Positions 1 to 8,234 of a stretch of 64,000 nt of DNA are shown here, one piece after another; position 1 is the first letter of the stretch, and each line of letters begins with the position of its first letter. Location of the stretch: NCBI RefSeq assembly GCF_025628885.1, contig NZ_JAOTIF010000002.1, positions 558,001 through 622,000 on the forward strand. Direction: 5' to 3'. This DNA comes from Paraflavisolibacter caeni. GTDB lineage: Bacteria; Bacteroidota; Bacteroidia; Chitinophagales; Chitinophagaceae. A model generated the notes under the pieces. The model was not told the origin of the DNA and searched no databases. It saw only the letters and a list, made by a program, of their open reading frames with translations. Position numbers and translations under genes: made by a program.

Positions 1-1
1 A

Positions 2-982
2 TTCGATACTTCTGTGGTGGATGATAAAGTATTGCTGAAAGCGGATGGTATGCCTACCTATCACCTGGCAGTGGTTGTGGATGATTACTTGATGCAGATA
101 TCCCATGCCTTCCGTGGCGAGGAATGGCTGCCCAGTGCTCCCGTTCATGTGTTGTTGTGGCGCTACCTCTTTGGCGAGGATGCCATGCCGCAATGGGCAC
201 ACCTGCCGCTGATCCTCGGACCTAATGGTAAGCTGAGCAAACGCGATGGTGCCAAATATGGCTTCCCTGTCTTTGCGGCCAACTGGACCGATGCCAAAAC
301 CGGCGAACTCACTGAGGGCTTCCGCGAAAGAGGATTCCTACCCGAAGCTTTTATCAACATGCTGGCGATGCTGGGCTGGAATGATGGTACCGACCAGGAA
401 GTGTTTTCTTTAGAAGAACTGGTGCAAAAATTCGCTATCGAGAAAGTACACAAAGGCGGCGCTAAGTTCGATTACGAGAAAGCCAAATGGTTCAACCACG
501 AATGGATCAAAAAGCTGGATGTAAAACATTATGAAGGTGAGGTCAAAAAGATCTTTGTTGAAAAAGGCTGGCACCCTGGCGTTGAAAGCTATTTGGAAAA
601 AGTGCTCAACCTGGTGAAAGACAGGTGCACCTTGCTTTCAGATTTCTGGGAACACAGCTACTTCTTTTTCAAAGCGCCTGCTGAACTGGATACGACGCCT
701 ATCAAATCCAAATGGAATGATACCAAGGAAGGATTCTTTTTCTCCTTTGCTAAAGCCTTGTCTAGCCTGAGTGATTGGAGTGCTGCTTCAATTGAGGCGT
801 TGTTCAAGCAATTGGCAGAACAGGCTTCTATTAAACCCGGCGAACTACAGCTACCTTTACGCATCATGTTAGTGGGTGGCAAATTTGGTCCTCCCGTCTT
901 CGACATCGTACAGGTGTTGGGCAAAGAAGAGGCCATTGGCCGTATTCACTCCGGCCTCAATATGATTAGGGAGGCTGTGTAA
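2..982 (+). CDS. gltX: Glutamate--tRNA ligase, C-terminal part (5' truncated by window edge)
   Basis: This is the last 326 residues of a class I glutamyl-tRNA synthetase, which charges tRNA-Glu in the cytoplasm. The reading frame is open from base 2, so the N-terminal Rossmann half with the HIGH motif lies outside the window. What is visible starts in the catalytic core (GMPTYHLA, then the SHAFRGEEW and LLWRYLFGE blocks). It continues through the KMSKS-type loop, here KLSKRDGAKYG near base 230, and the all-helical anticodon-binding domain (FNHEWIKKL onward). The protein ends with a normal TAA at 982. The spacing and order of these motifs are as in bacterial GltX. The only incompleteness is the window edge. 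Confidence 0.95.
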   Translation, partial: FDTSVVDDKVLLKADGMPTYHLAVVVDDYLMQISHAFRGEEWLPSAPVHVLLWRYLFGEDAMPQWAHLPLILGPNGKLSKRDGAKYGFPVFAANWTDAKTGELTEGFRERGFLPEAFINMLAMLGWNDGTDQEVFSLEELVQKFAIEKVHKGGAKFDYEKAKWFNHEWIKKLDVKHYEGEVKKIFVEKGWHPGVESYLEKVLNLVKDRCTLLSDFWEHSYFFFKAPAELDTTPIKSKWNDTKEGFFFSFAKALSSLSDWSAASIEALFKQLAEQASIKPGELQLPLRIMLVGGKFGPPVFDIVQVLGKEEAIGRIHSGLNMIREAV

Positions 983-1118
983 TACGTCTTTGAGCAATCT
1001 ATTTTGTTCATTGTCTGTAGCTCAGTTATTGATGATCTGGCCTTGAAGGGAGCTTTCATTTCCTTTTTGAACCAACGATGAATAATCAGTAATCAATAAT
1101 CCTCATTACAAGTTCACT

Positions 1119-2651
1119 ATGAATAAAAAGGACTGGTTAATAATCGCATCCTTGGCAGCACTGAAACTGGTGCTGCCTTTTTTATTGCAACATCCCGTAT
1201 ACGAACTCCACAGGGATGAATACCTGTATTTTGAACAAGGCCGCCACCTCGACTTTGGCTTCCTGGAAAATCCGCCCCTTATTGGCTTTATGGCTTCAAT
1301 TTCATCGCTCTTGGGAGGTTCCTTCTTCTGGATCAAGTTCTGGCCTGTACTGATAGGCGCAATGACCATCATCGTCACGGCCGGCGTTGCAAGGGAGTTG
1401 GGTGGCAAGTTGTTTGCTTGCATCATAGCTGCCCTGGGTATTATGTTTACTGCCTACATGCGTATCCATTTCCTCTTTCAACCTAATGCTTTAGAGATCT
1501 TTTCCTGGACACTGGCTGGTTATTTCCTGCTCCGCTATATCAATACCCATCAAAATAAATATATTTACCTGCTCAGCATGGCGCTGGTCCTAGGCTGGTG
1601 GAGTAAATACTCAGTCTTGTTTTTCATCATTGCCATTCTGATTTCTCTACTCCTTTCTCCATACAATAAGTTATTCCTCAAAAAGCATTTCTGGCTGGCT
1701 TCGTTGCTTGGCATTGTTTTGATCCTTCCTAATGTTATCTGGCAATACATGCATAACTGGCCTCTGCTGCACCATATGGAAGAACTGAGAGCGACACAAT
1801 TGCAATACATCAATAAATCAGATTTTATCAAAGACCAGTTCTTGCTATTGTTTCCCGTAGTATTCGTCTGGCTGGGTGGGTTGGTATGGCTGCTGTTCCA
1901 ACATAAATACAGGATCATAGCTATCATCTACCTGTTCACAGTTCTGCTGATCATGCTGGGCAGCGGTAAAGCATATTACACCTTGGGTGCTTATCCAATG
2001 CTGCTGGCGGCAGGAGGGGTGTGGCTACAAAGAATCAGCATGGAAAGAATCTGGTTGCGTTGGTTCGCTGTAGCCTTGATCTTATTTTTATCTATTCCGT
2101 TCATCCCGGTATTGCTGCCCATGCAGCCACCACAAAAAATGGCGGTCTCTAACAAGAAGTTCAAACTGGATCAGTTGGGGCTTTTGAAGTGGGAAGACCT
2201 GCAAAATCATCCTTTACAACAGGACTTTGCCGATATGATCGGCTGGAGAGAATTGGCCGGTAAAGCTGAGACCTTTTTTCATTCATTGCCCGACACAGCC
2301 AGGAGAAATACCATTGTGTATTGCCGCAACTATGGTCAGGCTGGCGCTTTAAAGTATTATGCCTCCGATCCTGATTTTAAACGCAAAGTCATCTGCGACA
2401 ATGGAACCTTTCTGTTGTGGATTCCCGATCACCTTCAATTCAAACACCTGCTCTTCATTGGTCATAACATGCCAGGTAATAAAGATGCCGTATTTCAGCA
2501 TTTCCAAAGAGTAACCATCATCGACTCTGTCAGCAATCACTTGTCTCGCCAATACGGCGATAAGGTTATCTTTTTCCAAAACGCATCTGATAGTGCAAGG
2601 CAGCTGGCTAATACGGGGATAAAAGAAGTGAAAGCCGAATTTGGCCAATGA
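1119..2651 (+). CDS. PMT/ArnT-type integral-membrane glycosyltransferase (GT39/GT83 superfamily)
   Basis: A 510-residue polytopic membrane protein with about ten hydrophobic segments. After the first membrane segment it carries the acidic loop ELHRDEYLYFEQGRHLDFG followed by ENPPLIGF. This loop is the hallmark of the dolichyl/undecaprenyl-phosphate-sugar-dependent GT-C glycosyltransferases (PMT_2 domain), where the Asp-Glu pair is catalytic. The C-terminal 130 residues are soluble and probably periplasmic. Family members move a sugar from a lipid-linked donor onto proteins, lipid A or other envelope acceptors. Donor and acceptor cannot be told from sequence. It stands alone between gltX and an enoyl-CoA hydratase, 136 bp after gltX. 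Membership is secure; a specific substrate is not claimed. Confidence 0.82.
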   Translation: MNKKDWLIIASLAALKLVLPFLLQHPVYELHRDEYLYFEQGRHLDFGFLENPPLIGFMASISSLLGGSFFWIKFWPVLIGAMTIIVTAGVARELGGKLFACIIAALGIMFTAYMRIHFLFQPNALEIFSWTLAGYFLLRYINTHQNKYIYLLSMALVLGWWSKYSVLFFIIAILISLLLSPYNKLFLKKHFWLASLLGIVLILPNVIWQYMHNWPLLHHMEELRATQLQYINKSDFIKDQFLLLFPVVFVWLGGLVWLLFQHKYRIIAIIYLFTVLLIMLGSGKAYYTLGAYPMLLAAGGVWLQRISMERIWLRWFAVALILFLSIPFIPVLLPMQPPQKMAVSNKKFKLDQLGLLKWEDLQNHPLQQDFADMIGWRELAGKAETFFHSLPDTARRNTIVYCRNYGQAGALKYYASDPDFKRKVICDNGTFLLWIPDHLQFKHLLFIGHNMPGNKDAVFQHFQRVTIIDSVSNHLSRQYGDKVIFFQNASDSARQLANTGIKEVKAEFGQ

Positions 2652-2772
2652 GTTATCTTTAAGCAAGCGGTAATCAAAATCATCTTTTTTTACCTGACTT
2701 GGTATTCATCTTTGCGCCGTTTTCAAAAGGTTATGAATTCCGCTGAATTAAAATAACAGTAAACAAACAAAA

Positions 2773-3552
2773 ATGAATTATTCAACACTCCTTACTTCTT
2801 TAGAAAATCATATTCTTACCATTACCATCAACCGGCCAGATAAACTGAATGCTTTGAATAAGACAGTGATGTCTGAGCTGGAATCGGCCATAACAGAATT
2901 CGAAAGCAACCCCGAAGCAAAAGCTGCTATCATTACCGGTGCCGGTCCTAAAAGTTTTGTCGCTGGAGCAGACATTAGCGAATTCGTGGGCTTAAGCAGT
3001 GCTGAAGGGATGGAGCTGGCCCGTACTGGTCAGAATATCTTCTTCCGTATAGAAAACTGTAGCAAGCCCATTATGGCTGCAGTGAACGGCTTTGCTTTGG
3101 GCGGTGGCTGCGAACTGGCCATGGCCTGCCACTTCCGCATTGCCAGTGACGCAGCTAAGTTTGGCCAGCCAGAAATTAACCTGGGTATTATGCCCGGTTA
3201 TGGTGGTACACAGCGTTTAGTACAATTGATAGGCAAAGGAAGAGCCTTTGAAATGCTCATGACCGGCAATATGATCGGTGCCACTACCGCCTTGCAGTAT
3301 GGTCTTGTGAATCATGTATTTAATAGCGAAGAACTGCTCGATAAAGCGAAAAGCATATTGAGTTTAATTACTACCAAAGCGCCGCTAGCCCTGAGCCGTA
3401 TCATTACTGCAGCCAATGCCGTTTTCGACCAAAGCCGCAATGGTTACAACGTAGAAGTTGAAGCCTTTGGCGAATGTTTCAATACCGAAGATATGAAAGA
3501 GGGTACCTCCGCATTCCTGGAGAAAAGGAAACCTGTCTTTAAAGGAAAATAA
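2773..3552 (+). CDS. Enoyl-CoA hydratase/isomerase (crotonase family)
   Basis: A 259-residue cytoplasmic crotonase-fold enzyme of normal length. The oxyanion-hole block FVAGADISEF and the catalytic block ALGGGCELAMAC, with its Glu, are intact. The second catalytic Glu lies in GQPEINLGIMPGYGGTQRL. Both acidic residues are those used by true enoyl-CoA hydratases, so hydration of trans-2-enoyl-CoA (fatty-acid or amino-acid degradation, or the butanoyl pathway) is the most likely reaction. It is a single gene, not joined to other beta-oxidation genes. A CATCTTTGCGCC stretch 60 bp upstream resembles a phylum-type -7 region but is imperfect. It converges with pssA only 6 bp downstream. Confidence 0.9.
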   Translation: MNYSTLLTSLENHILTITINRPDKLNALNKTVMSELESAITEFESNPEAKAAIITGAGPKSFVAGADISEFVGLSSAEGMELARTGQNIFFRIENCSKPIMAAVNGFALGGGCELAMACHFRIASDAAKFGQPEINLGIMPGYGGTQRLVQLIGKGRAFEMLMTGNMIGATTALQYGLVNHVFNSEELLDKAKSILSLITTKAPLALSRIITAANAVFDQSRNGYNVEVEAFGECFNTEDMKEGTSAFLEKRKPVFKGK

Positions 3553-3558
3553 TTTCCT

Positions 3559-4419
3559 CTAATCTAGGATATCCTTTGTCTCCTGCTGTTCCAGGCGGTG
3601 CGGCTCTTTAGTAAATATGGAAAGAATACAATACAGTATAAAGATCACAGGTACTGCCAGCCACTTTAAAAATAGTGCACAAATTATGGCCGCTACCACA
3701 AGGATGTATTTGGTAAGGTTATTCTGAACAGAGTAATCCTTGAACTTAAGTGCCATAAACGAACGGTCACACACCATCAGATACGAAAGCACAATGATAA
3801 TCCCATACAACACCCATTCATTGATAAATAATGTATGCAAACCAAAGTATTCATGCAGAATGATCAGTGGAAAAGATGCTACTACCAAACCGGCTGCTGG
3901 CGAAGGGACACCCCTGAAGTTATAAGTTTGATTGGTTGCAATATTAAACTTAGCCAGTCTCCAGGCCACAGCACCGGAAAATATAAATGCCGGTACCAAT
4001 GCCATAAAAGAAACATCCAGGCCGTATTCCTGTTGTGCATAGCTGATGCGCAGCAACTGGTACAGGATCATGCCGGGAGCTACGCCAAAGCTCACAACAT
4101 CACTAAGTGAGTCAAGCTGCTTGCCCATTTCGGAAGTAGCTTTCATAGCCCTTGCCAGGAAACCATCCAGGAAGTCAATGATAGCCGCACCAAAAATGAA
4201 CAGCGAGCCCCACCAGATACGCTCAGGCAGAAACACCTGTGTGGCGCCAAGGTTATCCATCACTACAATGGTTTCTCCCGTTTGTAAAATGAAAACAATT
4301 GCAATGCAGCCAAAGATCAGGTTAAGTACCGTAAATAGGTTGGGGATATTACCGATCAAGCCTATGCTTCCAAAAGAAGAAGGCCCTTGCATATAGCTAT
4401 TAGGATTGTTCTTAGTCAT
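3559..4419 (-). CDS. pssA: CDP-diacylglycerol--serine O-phosphatidyltransferase
   Basis: A 286-residue membrane enzyme that makes phosphatidylserine, the precursor of phosphatidylethanolamine, from CDP-diacylglycerol and serine. Its CDP-alcohol phosphatidyltransferase signature matches DG-x2-AR-x8-G-x3-D-x3-D exactly (DGFLAR ... G ... D ... D, around residues 87-110). About eight hydrophobic segments surround it. The N-terminal IGNIPNLFTVLNLIFGC segment is typical of type II bacterial/yeast-like PssA. The gene lies downstream of pepP on the minus strand (70 bp gap) and ends 6 bp from the oppositely oriented crotonase gene. Confidence 0.9.
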   Translation of the reverse strand: MTKNNPNSYMQGPSSFGSIGLIGNIPNLFTVLNLIFGCIAIVFILQTGETIVVMDNLGATQVFLPERIWWGSLFIFGAAIIDFLDGFLARAMKATSEMGKQLDSLSDVVSFGVAPGMILYQLLRISYAQQEYGLDVSFMALVPAFIFSGAVAWRLAKFNIATNQTYNFRGVPSPAAGLVVASFPLIILHEYFGLHTLFINEWVLYGIIIVLSYLMVCDRSFMALKFKDYSVQNNLTKYILVVAAIICALFLKWLAVPVIFILYCILSIFTKEPHRLEQQETKDILD

Positions 4420-4470
4420 TTATGATTCAATTGTTCTAACGTTGAAAGTTTTCATATAGCTGGCTTGGCA

Positions 4471-4506
4471 GCGCTGATGCTCTCCGCCTTAGGCGGACTG
4501 GGGTGT
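4471..4506 (+). repeat. Intergenic GC-rich repeat, copy A (overlaps pepP stop)
   Basis: A short imperfect palindromic element, GCGCTGATGCTCTCCGCC then TTAGGCGGACTGGGGTG. Related copies lie at 37118-37149 and 62546-62574. The shared core is CTCCcC-TTA/AAA-GGgG-TTGGGGTG. This copy covers the last codons and the TAA stop of pepP, so the C-terminal residues PQSA of that protein come from the repeat. Confidence 0.6.
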
Positions 4507-5811
4507 TGTAGATGGTACAGCCTGGCTTTCCATCGCCGCTTCAATTTCTTCCACGGTAATCGGAATCCCCCTGAATAGATCAATATTCCCATCTTCAGTG
4601 ATCCATACATTATTTTCGATACGGATGCCCATGCCTTCTTCTTCAATATAAATTCCGGGTTCTATCGTAAACAACATTCCGGGTTTAATAGATTCTGTGC
4701 GGGTTCCTAAATCGTGCACGTCTAGGCCCAGGTGATGTGAAATCCCGTGATACAGGTATTTACGATAGGCCCTGTTAATAGGATCTTCATTCAGTACTTC
4801 TTCTTCTTTCAGCAAGCCAAGCTTTAAAAACTGCTGGGTAGCTTCTTCACCTACCTTTTCTGTATAATCCAAGATCGAAATCCCTGGCTTCAATATACTT
4901 TTGGCAAAGTTGTGCAGGTGCAGGCAGGCATTGTACACTTCCTTCTGGCGTTCAGTGAACTTCCCGTTTACAGGAATAGTTCGTGTTAAATCTGCCGCAT
5001 AACCACCATAGTTAGCGCCAAAGTCCATCAAAATAAGTTCACCATCCTTGCACTCTTGGTTATTCGAAACATAGTGCAGTGTCCTGGCCCTGTCTCCGCT
5101 CGCAACAATACTGCCATACGCTTGCCCTTCTGCCCGCTGGCTTAAGAAAGAATGGATGATCTCTGCTTCGATCTCGTATTCCATTACCCCTGGCTTTACA
5201 AACTTCATTACACGCTCAAAAGCTTTCCCCGTGATTTCAATGGCTTTTTTGACAACTTCAATTTCATAGGCCGTTTTAACACCACGCAATTCCTTCATCA
5301 GTTTAGCCGCCCTTTCATATTGGTGCAAAGGGAAGCGGGCCTTCATTTCATCTACAAATCGGTAGTCTCTGGTGCGCAGTAAGCTTCCTTTTCGGTCGTT
5401 CTCATTGGTGTCCAGGTAAATAGAATCGGCTAAGTGTATCCATTGCTGCAATAAAGGATCAAGGCTGTCAAGCCATACGATTTGCTCCATGCCATTGATG
5501 GCAGTAGCTTCTTCTTTGCGCAATCTCTTGCCATCCCATTTTTCCTTCATTTCGTTGGGACGTACCAGCACCAGCACTTCCCGGTATTTAGGGTCTGGGT
5601 TATCTGGGAAAAGGACCACCATCGTATCTTCCTGAACAATACCGCTCAACCAGTACAGGTCGCTGTTTTGTTGAAAGGGATAAAGAGCATCTCCGTTAGA
5701 GGGTACTTCATCGTTGCTTACAAAAATGGCAATTGAGTTGGGCTTCATTCTTTCTACAAAGCGTTGCCTGTTCGTGATGAATATTTGTGGGTTTAAAGGA
5801 AGATTTTTCAT
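4489..5811 (-). CDS. pepP: Xaa-Pro aminopeptidase (peptidase family M24B)
   Basis: A 440-residue cytoplasmic metalloprotease that removes N-terminal residues preceding proline. The N-terminal creatinase-like domain (about residues 1-170) is followed by the pita-bread catalytic domain. All five dinuclear-metal ligands are recognisable: Asp in LMDFGANYGG, Asp in AADLTRTIPV, His in GISHHLGLDVHD, Glu in FTIEPGIYI and Glu in IRIENNVWI. Length equals that of E. coli PepP (about 440). The extreme C-terminus and stop codon lie inside a dispersed intergenic repeat, so the last few residues are probably not functional. Start chosen at MKNLPLNPQIF, the first in-frame ATG and consistent with the family. 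Confidence 0.92.
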   Translation of the reverse strand: MKNLPLNPQIFITNRQRFVERMKPNSIAIFVSNDEVPSNGDALYPFQQNSDLYWLSGIVQEDTMVVLFPDNPDPKYREVLVLVRPNEMKEKWDGKRLRKEEATAINGMEQIVWLDSLDPLLQQWIHLADSIYLDTNENDRKGSLLRTRDYRFVDEMKARFPLHQYERAAKLMKELRGVKTAYEIEVVKKAIEITGKAFERVMKFVKPGVMEYEIEAEIIHSFLSQRAEGQAYGSIVASGDRARTLHYVSNNQECKDGELILMDFGANYGGYAADLTRTIPVNGKFTERQKEVYNACLHLHNFAKSILKPGISILDYTEKVGEEATQQFLKLGLLKEEEVLNEDPINRAYRKYLYHGISHHLGLDVHDLGTRTESIKPGMLFTIEPGIYIEEEGMGIRIENNVWITEDGNIDLFRGIPITVEEIEAAMESQAVPSTTPQSA

Positions 5812-5872
5812 GTCTGATGAATTGGTTATTTCCGAATGAGAGCAAAATAACCGATTTCTGGTTGCTTAGCCA

Positions 5873-5902
5873 CAAAAAAAAACACCAGTGGAAACTGGCG
5901 TT
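5873..5902 (-). terminator. Intrinsic terminator after the 6073-6861 gene
   Basis: Read on the minus strand, AACGCCAGT-TTCC-ACTGGTGTT forms a 9-bp stem with one G-U pair and is followed directly by a run of nine T. It lies between the lysozyme-like gene and pepP, so pepP is probably transcribed separately. Confidence 0.75.
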
Positions 5903-6072
5903 GTGTTAATATAAAAAACTTGCAACTAGGAATTAAAATAACAAACTAAATTTTACCTATACATTACCAGCAGATGAATAAATTGTAAACACTTTCCCGC
6001 TCTCCAACCCCACCCCCCAAACTTCAAACTTCAAACTCTCCAACCTTCAATATCCCCTTCTACCATCTATCA

Positions 6073-6861
6073 TCACTCATCCGCTCTCCTGTCTCCCCTC
6101 AAATACCTCCCCATTATCCTGTGATAAGCGTCTGAAGTCAGCCGCCCTGCTTTGCCATCTGTACGTAAGTGAATCCCGGCAATGTTCAGTAACTGCTGTA
6201 ATTCTTTGGCCAAAGGATCATAAACTACAGGATCAAAAACAACTTGTTCTCCTGTCTGTCGAATGCGGGTAATCGTATCAACTTCTCCCGCAACTGCAAT
6301 CTGTTGCTCACTCATTCTGCGCAAAAGCACTGCGGCCCCGATTTGCCTTGAAACAGCATTCGGATCAAAGAACCCATCCGACGTAAACTTGCCCTTTTTA
6401 TAGTGGGAAGAAAAGCTCCACAAATAAGGTGATTTGATGTTTTTAGAGCGGTATCCAAAGCCATTATAGCGTTCAAACTGGAAAAGAATGCCTGGTACAG
6501 ACCAGTCAGTCCATTGATCAAGTGATTTCATTTTCAAGGCATCAATGGCACTGTCTTCCCATGTAAAAGGAGGGTTGCCATTAGCTGGACAATTCTTGGG
6601 CACATGCACCGTACGGGCAGTCAGGGGATCGCCATTGTGCAGGTGACAGGTAAAATCACCGCTGCATTCCATCATATGTATAATGCCAATAAAATACCAT
6701 GGGATGCCTGTTTGCGTGGAAACAGCTTCATAACGGGGTTTGGAAGCTACGATCTTTCTTACACAATTGTCTACAACACTATATTTTTCATCAGGAATAT
6801 CGCAATGGTCAAAAAGATGCTGGTATTCTCTTTTTAAGTCCAAAGTGAATGCGAGTGGCAT
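6073..6861 (-). CDS. Lysozyme-like / peptidoglycan-binding protein
   Basis: A 262-residue protein with no signal peptide. The first 180 residues (GIPWYFIGIIHMMECSGDF, LHNGDPLTART, the W-rich block and GYRSKNIKSPYLWSFSS) resemble a lysozyme-like domain seen in proteins annotated as peptidoglycan-binding or cyanobacterial endolysin-like. The Glu in HMMECSGDF is a candidate catalytic acid. The last 50 residues (LAKELQQLLNIAGIHLRTDGKAGRLTSDAYHRI, split by a loop) look like a peptidoglycan-binding-domain-1 repeat. Role in wall turnover is inferred. With no signal sequence it would need lysis or another route to reach the wall. Its stop codon lies in a TGATGAGTGA repeat. Confidence 0.65.
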   Translation of the reverse strand: MPLAFTLDLKREYQHLFDHCDIPDEKYSVVDNCVRKIVASKPRYEAVSTQTGIPWYFIGIIHMMECSGDFTCHLHNGDPLTARTVHVPKNCPANGNPPFTWEDSAIDALKMKSLDQWTDWSVPGILFQFERYNGFGYRSKNIKSPYLWSFSSHYKKGKFTSDGFFDPNAVSRQIGAAVLLRRMSEQQIAVAGEVDTITRIRQTGEQVVFDPVVYDPLAKELQQLLNIAGIHLRTDGKAGRLTSDAYHRIMGRYLRGDRRADE

Positions 6862-6948
6862 AAGTTAGGGTTTTGGTTCAGCCTGCTGGGCATGGAATTG
6901 TAATTTACAAAGATTAATTTATTATGCCCCCACCGAACTCACCACTCA

Positions 6949-7962
6949 TCACTGATAAAACTGCCCCGCCGGCATCTTAAACACCCTGCCCTTTTGAAAG
7001 GTTGAAAAGCTCGTATATTCTTCGTTATGTGTTTTTGTCCAGTTTTCGTAAGCAGGCAGGTTTTCTACCGTGCCAAACAGCCATTGGTTGTAGGCATCAA
7101 ACATGCCCTCACGAATCAACTGCTGCTGGTAATCGAATAGCTTAAAAGGAAATTTGCTGGCATAGTTAGCAAACCAGTCAAGGATAAACCGTGTGCGGAT
7201 CATTGTGAGCACCTCTGTATTGAGTCCTTTATTGGTTAATGATGCCTGTTTGCTCATTGCTTGCAGGAAGGCCTTGGTGAAATTGTTTTTGCTGTCCTGG
7301 TCCTTCATCATGTCCACATCAGCAAACAACTTTTCCTTATAGCTGTCCAGTAATAATTTTTTCATGGCAGATCCTCTCTCAGTAAGGCTTTCCATATTTA
7401 CGAAGATCTCGCCATAAACAATTGCCCAAACTTTATCTTTTGTATGGTAATAATAAAGGGCTGCATTGTAGTAGTTACCGGCATAGGAAGGGTCCGTCTC
7501 AATACCTTTTTTCCATTGGTCAATAGCAGAAAATTCCTTCTGGGCCCAGAGCAACTCTCCGTATTCACTATAGAGAGCACCGCTTTTAGGGTACTTCTTT
7601 AATGCCTTCTTATACATTTTTTCTGCTTCTTTCGCTTCTTCCAAAGCTTTGTATACGTTACCTGCTAATTGGTATGATACTACATCAGCGTTCTCGTTTG
7701 CAAGCAAAGCTTCCACACCAGCCTTGGCTCTTACATAATCTCTTTTATAATAATAGGCTAATACCAGGTCTTTTTGCAGGTCCAGGTTTTTGGTATCTGC
7801 TTGCAATGCCCGGTTTAAAACCAGGATTGCATTGTCAAAATCTCCTGAACGCATAAAACTGCGGGCGGTTTCTTGTAGGTTTTGCTCTTGTTGCTGGCCT
7901 TGAGCAAATATTTGAGAATAAAAAATAACCAGGGCTACGGTGAGCGAAACAATTCTTTTCAT
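6949..7962 (-). CDS. Secreted TPR-repeat protein
   Basis: A 337-residue protein when started at the MKRIVSLTVALVIF methionine (7962), which gives a clean Sec signal peptide ending near IFAQGQQQ. An upstream in-frame ATG at 8052 would only add a non-conserved basic leader. After the signal peptide come about four TPR-like helix pairs (RSFMRSGDFDNAILVLNRAL, LAYYYKRDYVRAKAGVEALL, NVYKALEEAKEAEKMYKKAL and the YYNAALYYY region). An unassigned C-terminal domain follows. TPRs scaffold protein contacts, so a periplasmic assembly role is plausible but not shown. It may share an operon with the lysozyme-like gene 87 bp downstream. Confidence 0.75.
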   Translation of the reverse strand: MKRIVSLTVALVIFYSQIFAQGQQQEQNLQETARSFMRSGDFDNAILVLNRALQADTKNLDLQKDLVLAYYYKRDYVRAKAGVEALLANENADVVSYQLAGNVYKALEEAKEAEKMYKKALKKYPKSGALYSEYGELLWAQKEFSAIDQWKKGIETDPSYAGNYYNAALYYYHTKDKVWAIVYGEIFVNMESLTERGSAMKKLLLDSYKEKLFADVDMMKDQDSKNNFTKAFLQAMSKQASLTNKGLNTEVLTMIRTRFILDWFANYASKFPFKLFDYQQQLIREGMFDAYNQWLFGTVENLPAYENWTKTHNEEYTSFSTFQKGRVFKMPAGQFYQ

Positions 7963-8187
7963 CTGTAATATGGTTTGAGTAATTCGTTTTTCTCTCGCGG
8001 CAAAGTAAAAGCAAAAGAGACGCCATTTAACGTCTCTTTGGGAAAATAACATATTGTTTAGCCACTTACCTTGGTAAATCTTTTTAGTGAATAAGGGTGA
8101 AATACAATAGGGTGTCAGGAAATAATGGATACTGCAAAGCTTATTTAAAGTTTTGCAGTAAGAATAAAAACTTTTTGAAATAATTTA

Positions 8188-8205
8188 GAAAAGTTTTAAC
8201 TTTTC
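8188..8205. promoter_or_regulatory. Palindromic candidate operator upstream of the ROK gene
   Basis: GAAAAGTT-TT-AACTTTTC is a perfect 8-bp inverted repeat with a 2-bp centre, 29 bp before the ROK start codon. A related AAAAACTTTTT lies 20 bp further upstream. Position and symmetry fit an autoregulatory site for the adjacent ROK repressor. Binding is inferred. Confidence 0.5.
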
Positions 8206-8234
8206 ATTCTCGATTGCTGGTATTAGGAGGTAAT

